Assembly (NCBI GenBank): GCA_021812865.1
Contig: JAKAMP010000112.1
Span: 1-7,848, forward strand
Direction of reading: 5' to 3'
DNA length: 7,848 nucleotides
Source: Bacteroidota bacterium
GTDB lineage: Bacteria; Bacteroidota; Bacteroidia; Bacteroidales; JAAYUG01
Below, piece after piece: positions 1 through 5,276 of the stretch. Position 1 is the stretch's first letter, and every line of letters begins with the position of its first letter. Below the pieces are notes generated by a model, which saw only the letters and a list, made by a program, of their open reading frames with translations, was not told the origin of the DNA and made no database searches. The position numbers and the translations under genes are program-made.

Positions 1-375
1 ACTTTCATTCTTGTCGAAGTTATATGCTGCCCTAGCATATGTGTCTAAAATAAATGGATTGTTAGGTTCATGTTTTAAAGGCTCATCTAATACGCTTTTG
101 GCATGATAATAGTCCCCTATCTGATAATATTTCTCTGAGAGTCTTATTTTTTCATCATACTTATCAGATAATTTTTCTGGATAAGGAGCAACCTTGCCAA
201 TATCTTCTCCTATACTAACAATTGCAGAATCTTTGGTTGGATCACCAATTACATTCAAGAATCGAAATGCTGTGAAACTGTCTACCAAGGGAATGTCTGG
301 ATTTTCATATTTATTCTGTCCTATTATGGTTAATGATATATTTGTCATTAAAACAAAAATCTATATTTTTTTCAT
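1..375 (-). pseudogene. TPR-type secreted protein, 5' part, with in-frame amber stop at codon 5
   Basis: An open minus-strand frame runs from ATG at 375-373 to the left edge without further stops, except for TAG at 363-361 (codon 5). Ignoring that stop, the N-terminus is MKKI, then a hydrophobic stretch IFVLMTNISLTIIG, then Gln and a polar mature sequence, which is a typical Bacteroidota signal peptide. About 70 residues in, helices of tetratricopeptide character follow (EKYYQIGDYYHAKSVLDEPL, then HEPNNPFILDTYARAAY). The next in-frame ATG (348-346) would start inside the hydrophobic core and leave only half a signal. Removing one A from the A7 run, or adding one, does not restore a hydrophobic leader, so a substitution (for example AAG or CAG to TAG) fits better than an indel. 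GC is about one third in the first line, well below the rest of the window. The gene is cut by the window edge. It could be a real pseudogene, a sequencing error, or a gene starting at 348. Confidence 0.6.
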
Positions 376-685
376 AGGTTTCTTTTTTTTAATAAATTAA
401 CGCACAACATATTATGTTATGCTCTCGTGTTGGATTTCGGGGATATTTCCTATCAGTTTACACAGACTTTAATTACGAGCCACAAATGTTTGCACACCAC
501 TGAAACCCGCATGCACAAAATCATGTGTGTGCGCCGTGCATCTGCCCTCAGAAAACACCTTCTGAACGGTCTGTGAAAAATTGAAAATACAAATTAAAAC
601 CGAAATGAACAACGGGTGTGCCCTATTTTCTGGGGGGGATGAAGTTAAACGGAAGGCCTGAACTATCATACGGAAAATCACGCCG
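376..685. other. Gene-poor stretch upstream of the intron fossil
   Basis: No convincing intact gene is visible. A minus-strand open frame at 469-681 (70 codons) has no recognisable domain and overlaps the maturase fossil on the other strand, so it is not called. A possible stem-loop occurs at 509-532: GCATGCACA, a 6-base loop, then TGTGTGTGC, with two G-T wobbles. A run of seven G lies at 632-638. The stretch reads as decayed DNA between the TPR gene and the intron fossil. Confidence 0.4.
402..422. repeat. Imperfect palindrome upstream of the TPR gene
   Basis: GCACAACAT, a 3-base loop ATT, then ATGTTATGC: the arms pair at 8 of 9 positions. It lies 27 bp upstream of the TPR gene's ATG, so it could be an operator or a 5' UTR hairpin. 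In the gene's direction it is flanked by ATCCAAC and GCGTTAATT, which loosely resemble integron attC core sites; see findings. Confidence 0.4.
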
Positions 686-775
686 ATGTCGTTAGACGAA
701 CAGGTTCAGAAACTCAAGGAGGTGTTCAGGGACTGGCTAAACTACTTCCGAATGGCACTATCTAAAGCAAGCTAA
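638..775 (+). pseudogene. Fossil of a group II intron maturase (reverse transcriptase) C-terminus
   Basis: In one plus frame the bases read DEVKRKA, a TGA stop at 659-661, TIIRKITP, then from ATG 686 the residues MSLDEQVQKLKEVF and RDWLNYFRMA, ending at TAA 773-775. The pattern of basic residues (K-x-R-K-I-T), then a short helix, then [R/K]-x-W-[L/V/I]-N-Y-[F/Y] is that of the maturase-specific domain (GIIM) at the end of group II intron-encoded proteins, where the usual form is RGWLNYF or RGWVNYF. The preceding RT domain is absent, a stop interrupts the segment, and similarity ends after RMA, so this is a short relic rather than a working element. After RMA the sequence passes through a 10-base near-tandem repeat (CTAAAGCAAG / CTAAAGCAAA, 762-781) into a copy of another gene. 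I identified it by motif only. Confidence 0.55.
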
Positions 776-781
776 AGCAAA
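762..781. repeat. Two tandem 10-base units at the fossil junction
   Basis: CTAAAGCAAG is followed directly by CTAAAGCAAA. The pair sits at the junction between the maturase relic and the displaced gene copy, so it may mark a slippage or recombination point. Confidence 0.4.
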
Positions 782-827
782 TGTTCCCTTCTCTGATATC
801 GAGCAGTATGGCTGCCTTGACCAGCTG
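781..827 (-). pseudogene. Displaced fragment of the zinc-finger/PH-like gene
   Basis: Positions 781-825 match 2779-2823 at 41 of 45 bases in the same orientation. On the minus strand the fragment reads LVKAAILLDIREGNI, against LVKAAVLRDISEGNI at residues 119-133 of the intact protein encoded at 2343-3176. Three of the four base differences change the amino acid. Just beyond 825 a three-base deletion relative to the intact gene is followed by four matching bases, then similarity ends. On the other side similarity stops at the tandem repeat, and the frame meets a stop soon after. This is a decayed duplicate or paralogue remnant. It is far too short to encode anything. Confidence 0.7.
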
Positions 828-920
828 CCGCGTCGAAAAGCATTTTGCACAGTCGCTGATCGGAGGTGTGAAGGAGTAATATTTAGCTAGGTTTGTTGAG
901 GAATTTTCGTTTAGGGAATC

Positions 921-2087
921 TCAGCCATTCGCTTCCAGCAGGTTATCCTGAGGGTCCATCCGGAAGAATATTTTTGCCAGCCAGTATCGGTAAATGGGAT
1001 CCTGGAAGGATATTTCCCCGGCTTTATTGTCCAGGATATCCTTTTCAACGAGGGCATTCTTCGAGCGCATGACATTTGCGGAGGAGCCCAGGCGGTATTT
1101 TATGAGTACCCCGGTTGAGGTAAGCGCTTTTTCTCCTGCCAGCAGGGCCTTGAGAAAGTTCAGCTGATTGTCTGGCAGCGCTTCTGTGATGGTCGCGAAC
1201 AGCAGGCTCAATTGTTCCACCAGTGATCGATGCGCCAGATACACCGTTTCATCCGTGCAGGAATGGATGGTTCTCAGCCATACCTGTTGTGAAAGCTGCT
1301 GAACGTAATAGGGATGGTTATCTGCAAGCCTTACGATAATTTCAGCCTGCGTCGCTGTAATTTTTTTCCCGGTTGCCGAAAACCGTTCAACAATGAATGT
1401 TATCCATGATTCCGTATCGATCTTTTCGAGGAAAAGCAGTTCTCCGAATTTGTAGAACGGCATCGAGGGATTGGTGAAAACATCAAGCATCATATGGCGT
1501 TTGCTCCCATAAAGGCAATAGGAAACATGCTGATGCTGCTGCCAGTGTGAGCGTAGCCGTTTCTGAAAAAACAACGGGTTGTCAAAGCCGGCCATATTTT
1601 GAAATTCATCGATGCATACCACCATGGATAGTTCTTTTTCTGTTGCCATTTTCTCTGCCAGGTCAAGGATCTCATCGGGGTTCTGTAGGAGTTCCTTCCA
1701 GTCAAAGTCAAGTGAAAATTCATTCTGGGGATCGGGGCTCAGAATGATTTTTGGAACAAGTTTCCGGAAAAAGCGTTTGGCTGCGTCAACAGCCTCCTCC
1801 CATCTGGATGATGCCGATTTGAGCACGGCCATGGCCAGCAGAGTGTAAAATTCCTCTTCGTTCCGAACGTTGAAAAGATCAACCGTGCATATCCGCAGGG
1901 AATTTTTTTGATTGAGTGCGGTCTCTGCAGCTTTTGATACAAGGGAACTCTTGCCCCAGCGCCGGGGGGAGATGATAATGGTATTGATGAGCGAGGTAAA
2001 GTTTGTCGCAAGTTGCGCCGTTTCTTTTTCCCGGTCTGTGAAATTTTCGTTTTTCGCTATTTTGCCGAAAACAAAAGGTGTTTCCAT
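921..2087 (-). CDS. Archaeal-type ATPase (P-loop, STAND/MNS-like) protein
   Basis: A 388-residue P-loop ATPase, resembling the ATPase family first described mainly from archaea (PF01637-like) and common as multi-copy genes in Bacteroidota. The N-terminus FxxREKE (residues 16-22) precedes a variant Walker A, SPRRWGKSS (40-48), and Walker B is MVVCIDEF (155-162). A sensor-like strand YCLYGSKRHMM follows at 190-200, then HPYYVQQL (258-265) of the helical lid. A winged-helix-like region lies around 300-360, and the C-terminal FQDPIYRYWL (361-370) is typical of the family. Length is normal and no key residue is missing. There is no signal peptide or membrane segment, so it is cytoplasmic. ATP binding is well supported, but the partner or substrate is unknown; relatives are often linked to DNA-associated or signalling roles. 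The ATG at 2087 is favoured because a good promoter lies immediately upstream. It appears to be transcribed alone. Confidence 0.85.
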   Translation of the reverse strand: METPFVFGKIAKNENFTDREKETAQLATNFTSLINTIIISPRRWGKSSLVSKAAETALNQKNSLRICTVDLFNVRNEEEFYTLLAMAVLKSASSRWEEAVDAAKRFFRKLVPKIILSPDPQNEFSLDFDWKELLQNPDEILDLAEKMATEKELSMVVCIDEFQNMAGFDNPLFFQKRLRSHWQQHQHVSYCLYGSKRHMMLDVFTNPSMPFYKFGELLFLEKIDTESWITFIVERFSATGKKITATQAEIIVRLADNHPYYVQQLSQQVWLRTIHSCTDETVYLAHRSLVEQLSLLFATITEALPDNQLNFLKALLAGEKALTSTGVLIKYRLGSSANVMRSKNALVEKDILDNKAGEISFQDPIYRYWLAKIFFRMDPQDNLLEANG

Positions 2088-2092
2088 AAATA

Positions 2093-2110
2093 TGTACTAT
2101 TTATAGTACA
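2093..2110. promoter_or_regulatory. 18-bp palindrome at the transcription start/leader of the ATPase gene
   Basis: TGTACTAT, two bases, ATAGTACA: both 8-base arms pair perfectly. It touches the end of the -7 element and covers the predicted start site and most of the short leader, ending 5 bases before the ATG. It could be an operator or an RNA hairpin that hides the translation start. Its arms differ from those of the 2132-2149 palindrome beyond a shared outer TGTA/TACA. Confidence 0.5.
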
Positions 2111-2140
2111 AATATATATAACATTTTTGTTTGTAACAAA
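2109..2140 (-). promoter_or_regulatory. Bacteroidota-type promoter of the ATPase gene
   Basis: On the minus strand TATATTTG (2116-2109) matches the -7 element TAnnTTTG exactly. TTTG (2140-2137) fits the -33 element with 20 bases between them, which is the usual spacing. Transcription would start near 2102, giving a leader of roughly 15 bases before the ATG at 2087. Confidence 0.6.
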
Positions 2141-2149
2141 TTTGTTACA
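2132..2149. promoter_or_regulatory. Perfect 18-bp palindrome over the -33 element (candidate operator)
   Basis: TGTAACAAATTTGTTACA is a perfect inverted repeat of 9+9 bases. It contains the TTTG that serves as the -33 element of the ATPase promoter, so a dimeric regulator bound here would block or contact RNA polymerase. Its centre lies 39 bp from that of a second palindrome at 2093-2110. Confidence 0.5.
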
Positions 2150-2342
2150 TACCACCAAGGAATGACCTCTGCCTTCGCTCTTTTGGCCGTCCGGGGCTAA
2201 AATGAGAAGCCTCAGGGAGCCTTCGGTATTCATCCCGCCTTTCTTGACGAGGAATAGCCCGCAAAGAACAATGCATATTGCCCTAAACCCCATTGCTGTA
2301 AATCTTTTTAAAACCGTTAATCTTATAAGGCCAGGCTGGGAA
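2150..2342. other. Spacer between the ATPase promoter and the zinc/PH-like gene
   Basis: No confident gene. A minus-strand frame from ATG 2293 encodes MGFRAICIVLCGLFLV, then KKGG, a polar stretch and an unstructured AT-rich tail, ending at 2057 inside the ATPase gene. The start is hydrophobic with a possible lipobox Cys, but the tail overlaps both promoter palindromes, so it is probably spurious or a remnant. A stem-loop is present at 2206-2224 (GAAGCCTC, AGG, GAGCCTTC; 7 of 8 pairs) without a following T-run, so it is not a clear intrinsic terminator. Confidence 0.35.
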
Positions 2343-3176
2343 TCACATTTGCGCCAACGCCGTAACGAGGTTATAGATGAACCAACCGTCGAGATCCTTG
2401 AAGGTAACGGGTTTGGCGGTCTGGCCGTCTTTCTGTATGCCGATGCCGTCTTCGTAGGGAATGAGGGTGATGATCTTCGCCAGGGGGATACGCAGACTTT
2501 TGCTTTCGGAGGCGAAATATATGTTTTTATTCGTTACCCCAAGCAGCCCGGTACCGATGGGGCTCATTTCGTTCACCTGGACAGGATTGCCCCTGAATGC
2601 CCCCGTACGGTAATACACGCCCTTCACAATGCGCACGCTGAAGCCGGATGAGCGCCCCTCGTAGACGGTACGGGTGCGCTGCTCGTATCCACCCACATGG
2701 TTGAAGGCCCAGATGAGCGTTTCGCCTTTCTGCAGCAGGAAGGGCACTGTGCCTTCTATCTTTAGCCTGGAACCGGAGATGTTCCCTTCGCTGATATCGC
2801 GCAGTACGGCAGCCTTGACCAGCTTCTGCCAGGAATCTCTGCTTTCCAGCAATGCTTTGTCTATCTGAAAATGATCGCGCAGCTGGTTCAGCTTCTCTTC
2901 TTCATCGCGCGTCAGGATGGAATCTTGCAGTACATTGTCCACCGCCCGGTCAAAGGCGGCGAGCACACATTCAGTAAACTGACCCTCATCGATAAAGCTG
3001 TTCTTTTTCAGCTTTGCCATCCCGGCATCCATCGTTCCCGGATCGGTCCCCTCGCTAAAGGATTTTGCAATCTCCGCAGTGATGGCTTCCAGTCCTTCGG
3101 CATGTTTCTTCTCGCAGTCCGCGTGAACCGAATGGAACAAACCGGCATTCTCCCTGCAGTATTTACACGTACCCAT
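2343..3176 (-). CDS. Zinc-finger-like/helical/PH-like three-part protein of unknown function
   Basis: A 277-residue cytoplasmic protein whose function I do not recognise. The N-terminus has a short zinc-binding-like motif: C4-x2-C7, then H18-x2-C21. Residues 22-115 are charged and helical. The part around 60-105 (FIDEGQFTECVLAAFDRAVD, then DSILTRDEEEKL) has the feel of a TerB-like or EF-hand-like helical domain. The C-terminal 130 residues are strand-rich and look like a bacterial PH/GRAM-like domain: GETLIWAF (151-158), SVRIVKGVYYRTGAFRG (180-196), GTGLLGVTNKNIYF (208-221), LRIPLAKIITLIPYEDGIGI (228-247). It is the last gene of a three-gene run. The 70-bp gap upstream shows no clear promoter, which supports read-through from the preceding gene. 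A 45-base copy of codons 119-133 lies at 781-825. The domain calls come from motif reading, so zinc binding and lipid or protein binding are inference. Confidence 0.75.
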   Translation of the reverse strand: MGTCKYCRENAGLFHSVHADCEKKHAEGLEAITAEIAKSFSEGTDPGTMDAGMAKLKKNSFIDEGQFTECVLAAFDRAVDNVLQDSILTRDEEEKLNQLRDHFQIDKALLESRDSWQKLVKAAVLRDISEGNISGSRLKIEGTVPFLLQKGETLIWAFNHVGGYEQRTRTVYEGRSSGFSVRIVKGVYYRTGAFRGNPVQVNEMSPIGTGLLGVTNKNIYFASESKSLRIPLAKIITLIPYEDGIGIQKDGQTAKPVTFKDLDGWFIYNLVTALAQM

Positions 3177-3246
3177 AATATCTTTAATTCAATGATTCAA
3201 TGCAATGCTTTCGGCTTCATTGCTTTTATTTTCTTAATAAAGCCAG

Positions 3247-3900
3247 TTAATGGTTGAGGATTACTTGGTCTTCACCCAGGACTACCGGCATCCTCACCGG
3301 GCTGCTGAAGTAACGGTTAAGGTGGTCTAGTATTTCCGAGGAGAGGGCTGGTTGTGCGGGCTGAGTGGGATTGTCCGCCGGTTCTCCGGTAGCGGGGAGT
3401 GTATGAATGCCGGCAAGGAGGCGATCGTCATCCTTTGCATAAGGGGATAGCGGCTCGATCATCCTGATCCATTCCCGGAATTCTTTCCTGAACTGTTTTT
3501 CAAAGGATTGTTCACCTGAAAGCAGGGAAATAATGTTCCCGCACCAGGTAAAGCTGCTGCTGTTGAAGAGATGTTCCGGCAGCTCATGGAATATGTCCGC
3601 GATCTTGCCTGAATGCAGGAGGTACGATTCAAGCCGTGTTGCATCGGCATGGAATTCAGCGTTGCGTGGTGCTCTCAACATTGGGAACCAGCCGTTCAGA
3701 ATACTGTTCTTCAGGTCGTCCTCGTGATTGAACCAGTAAAATACGCCTTCAGATGATTCCTGTTGTCCGGAGCGCTTAAAATAGCCCGGCGAATGCAGAT
3801 GAATGGTCTGCGCACAAAGGGTGACTATGCGACCTGCCGCTGCAGGAAGTGAGAGATTCAGAAACCTGGGGGGATAGCCAGGTTCATCTATATTCTTCAT
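3247..3900 (-). CDS. Hypothetical protein, 217 aa, in the WG-repeat operon
   Basis: I do not recognise this family. The frame is intact from ATG 3900 to TAA 3247. There is no signal peptide and no transmembrane span. The sequence is rich in aromatic and histidine residues in the first half (FYWFNHEDDL at about 54-63, then ILNGWFPMLR at about 67-76). A basic helical stretch follows (FEKQFRKEFREWIRMIEPL, about 132-150), then a Pro/Gln/Ala-rich linker (near 170-185) and a short C-terminal unit ending PVVLGEDQVILNH. The ATG lies 11 bp after the stop of the WG-repeat gene, so the two are very probably co-transcribed and perhaps translationally coupled. It could be an adaptor or partner of the WG protein, but nothing in the sequence shows an enzymatic motif. 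Confidence 0.7.
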   Translation of the reverse strand: MKNIDEPGYPPRFLNLSLPAAAGRIVTLCAQTIHLHSPGYFKRSGQQESSEGVFYWFNHEDDLKNSILNGWFPMLRAPRNAEFHADATRLESYLLHSGKIADIFHELPEHLFNSSSFTWCGNIISLLSGEQSFEKQFRKEFREWIRMIEPLSPYAKDDDRLLAGIHTLPATGEPADNPTQPAQPALSSEILDHLNRYFSSPVRMPVVLGEDQVILNH

Positions 3901-3911
3901 GGTGAGAATAA

Positions 3912-4583
3912 TTATTCCGGGTTAAATGCATAAAACGCCTTGTATTCATCGAGGGTAAACTGGTCATTTTCATCGATAAAGCCCCACGAATCCTTGTATT
4001 TCACCTTTACCCAGCCGGATGGGACCATGTCGGCATCGTCAAAAACGGGCTGGGTGTGCCTGCCAAGGTCCGTGATCACGCCAAACTTCCCGTTCTTTCT
4101 GAAAAACCCAATGCCGTTTATGAAGAATTTTCCCTTGTCGGCATATATTTCTTCGCATTTAGGCCCTATAATGTACCGGCCTTCCGGGATGTTCATCACG
4201 CCCCATTTGCCCTGGATAAACACCGGTGCAATATCATCAGGGTAACCGATATAGTCGTATATGGGATCCACAAGCCATTTTAACGGCTGCCCTGCCACAA
4301 CTATGCCCCAAGAGCCGTTAAAACAGGCAACCACCCGGTCACCCGGCTTCAGAAACTGCCCGTCCAGGTGCATAAACTCATCATACAAAGGGGGAAGGAG
4401 AAGCTCCCCCGCGGCGTTTTTCAGTCCGTACAGGCCATTCCCGACAAAGAGTCCGGCAGACCAGTCAAAGGCCCTGCAAAGGTCTGCATATTCGTCATTC
4501 GTTTGCCCACTCCTTTCCAGTTCAAGTCTACGTTGAAGCCCGGCTTGCGATGGCCGGGGCTTTTTCCCCTCATTTCCCCACAT
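3912..4583 (-). CDS. WG-repeat protein, five repeats, cytoplasmic
   Basis: A 223-residue protein built from WG repeats, a beta-rich repeat of about 22-35 residues known mainly as a protein-interaction module. Units begin at roughly residue 49 (NGLYGLKNAAGELLLPPLYD), 89 (NGSWGIVVAGQPLKWLVDPI), 124 (QGKWGVMNIPEGRYIIGPKC), 164 (NGKFGVITDLGRHTQPVFDD) and 198 (KDSWGFIDENDQFTLDEYKA). The first 45 residues are charged and helical (LQRRLELERSGQTNDEYADL) and carry no signal peptide, unlike many secreted WG proteins. ATG 4583 is the only good in-frame start; an ATG 13 bases upstream is out of frame. It is first of the three-gene run, and no promoter matching TAnnTTTG is obvious upstream. Family assignment is firm, but the biological role is not known. 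Confidence 0.85.
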   Translation of the reverse strand: MWGNEGKKPRPSQAGLQRRLELERSGQTNDEYADLCRAFDWSAGLFVGNGLYGLKNAAGELLLPPLYDEFMHLDGQFLKPGDRVVACFNGSWGIVVAGQPLKWLVDPIYDYIGYPDDIAPVFIQGKWGVMNIPEGRYIIGPKCEEIYADKGKFFINGIGFFRKNGKFGVITDLGRHTQPVFDDADMVPSGWVKVKYKDSWGFIDENDQFTLDEYKAFYAFNPE

Positions 4584-4596
4584 GTTTTTCTACCAT

Positions 4597-4631
4597 TTTG
4601 AGTATGTATATGTGGTGTATGTATAGTTTTG
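4597..4631 (+). promoter_or_regulatory. Orphan Bacteroidota promoter-like pair
   Basis: TTTG at 4597-4600 and TAGTTTTG at 4624-4631 match the -33 and -7 elements, with 23 bases between them (slightly long). It points into about 600 bases without a gene, so it could drive a non-coding RNA or a long leader, or be chance in AT-rich DNA. Confidence 0.25.
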
Positions 4632-4816
4632 TTTAACAGTCAGTATCATAAATAAAACATATCTAAAGCAGTCTGTATAAAGCGATCGGGGCATCCTGAA
4701 GTAATTTTTGCGATGATCATTTCCCAGTGTCTCATTATGAAATGGTTAAGGATGAAGCTGCGCTTCCCCATGAAATGAAGCCTTTTCGCCCCAAAACCAG
4801 GTTTCACTACGCGAAA

Positions 4817-4835
4817 ATTAATGATTATCGTTATT
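4817..4835. promoter_or_regulatory. Fur-box-like sequence
   Basis: ATTAATGATTATCGTTATT matches the 19-base Fur consensus GATAATGATAATCATTATC at 14 positions. It is far from either flanking gene (about 230 bp and 440 bp), and AT-rich intergenic DNA gives such matches by chance, so binding is speculative. Confidence 0.2.
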
Positions 4836-5056
4836 CGTTATCTGCCGTTCGTCACTTTTTGTATTAAATGTGTATTATAATGAATGAAAGGCTTGATTTT
4901 TAGTGCGGATTGTATGGCATAAGACAATTTCGGATAGCCGGGGTATGATTTTCTCGAACGATTTATAAAGATTTCGGAGGGTTTGAATGGAGGAATGGAT
5001 AAGAGGGGGGGTGTTTCAGGTTTGATGTTTCAAGTTAAAATTTAAAGGGCTGGCTA

Positions 5057-5084
5057 CGAAGTCACTAAGTCGCTTAGTGGTTCG
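5057..5084. repeat. Intergenic stem-loop
   Basis: CACTAAG (5063-5069), loop TCG, CTTAGTG (5073-5079) pair perfectly. After a small internal loop, CGAA (5057-5060) pairs with TTCG (5081-5084). No T-run follows, so it is not an evident terminator. It resembles scattered intergenic repeat words seen in this phylum. Confidence 0.4.
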
Positions 5085-5214
5085 GACTGGGCAGCTAATA
5101 GAAGCGGGAAGAATCCTTACCATAAAAAATCAGGCAACAGCCAAGGACCAACGGTCAGCAGCGTTGAATCTATCCATCTTTTAATCCGTACTCACAAAAA
5201 TTTTTCCTCGAAAG

Positions 5215-5244
5215 CTTGTCAAACCCTTTTCATTTCTAATTTTG
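5215..5244 (+). promoter_or_regulatory. Promoter of the six-hairpin-like lipoprotein gene
   Basis: TAATTTTG (5237-5244) is an exact match to the -7 element TAnnTTTG. CTTG at 5215-5218, 18 bases upstream, is a one-mismatch -33 element. The start codon at 5277 would follow a leader of about 25 bases, which supports ATG 5277 over the TTG at 5253. Confidence 0.5.
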
Positions 5245-5276
5245 AAAGACTATTGGAATCCGTTAAAAAGCACAAC

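Larger units (their letters stand above)
4584..5214. other. Gene-free intergenic region between divergent genes
   Basis: No open frame here encodes a plausible protein; frames on both strands are short and end quickly. It holds an orphan plus-strand promoter-like pair (4597-4631), a small perfect hairpin GAAGC-TGC-GCTTC (4755-4767), a Fur-box-like sequence (4817-4835), a run of seven G near 5005, and a stem-loop at 5057-5084. The stretch near 5008-5085, with repeated TTTCAGGTTT / TTTCAAGTT and CACTAAG words, resembles the low-complexity intergenic debris common in Bacteroidota genomes. Confidence 0.5.

Noticed and set aside
361..363. Genome-wide recoding of TAG as a sense codon, prompted by the amber in the TPR gene and by no gene here ending in TAG.
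   Set aside because: The remaining genes span well over 1500 codons without a single in-frame TAG, which would be unlikely if TAG were a normal sense codon; a local mutation or error is simpler.
469..681. Minus-strand 70-codon frame as a gene.
   Set aside because: No domain, no signal, unusual composition, and overlap with the maturase fossil on the other strand.
2202..2651. Plus-strand 149-codon frame opposite the zinc/PH-like gene.
   Set aside because: It is antisense to a gene with clear domain character and its translation has no coherent fold or motif.
2871..3257. Plus-strand 128-codon frame opposite the zinc/PH-like gene.
   Set aside because: Shadow of the coding strand; no start context or motif supports it.
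5253..5276. TTG at 5253 as the start of the lipoprotein gene.
   Set aside because: It would place eight charged or polar residues before a complete lipoprotein signal that starts at ATG 5277, and it sits only about 10 bases after the -7 element.
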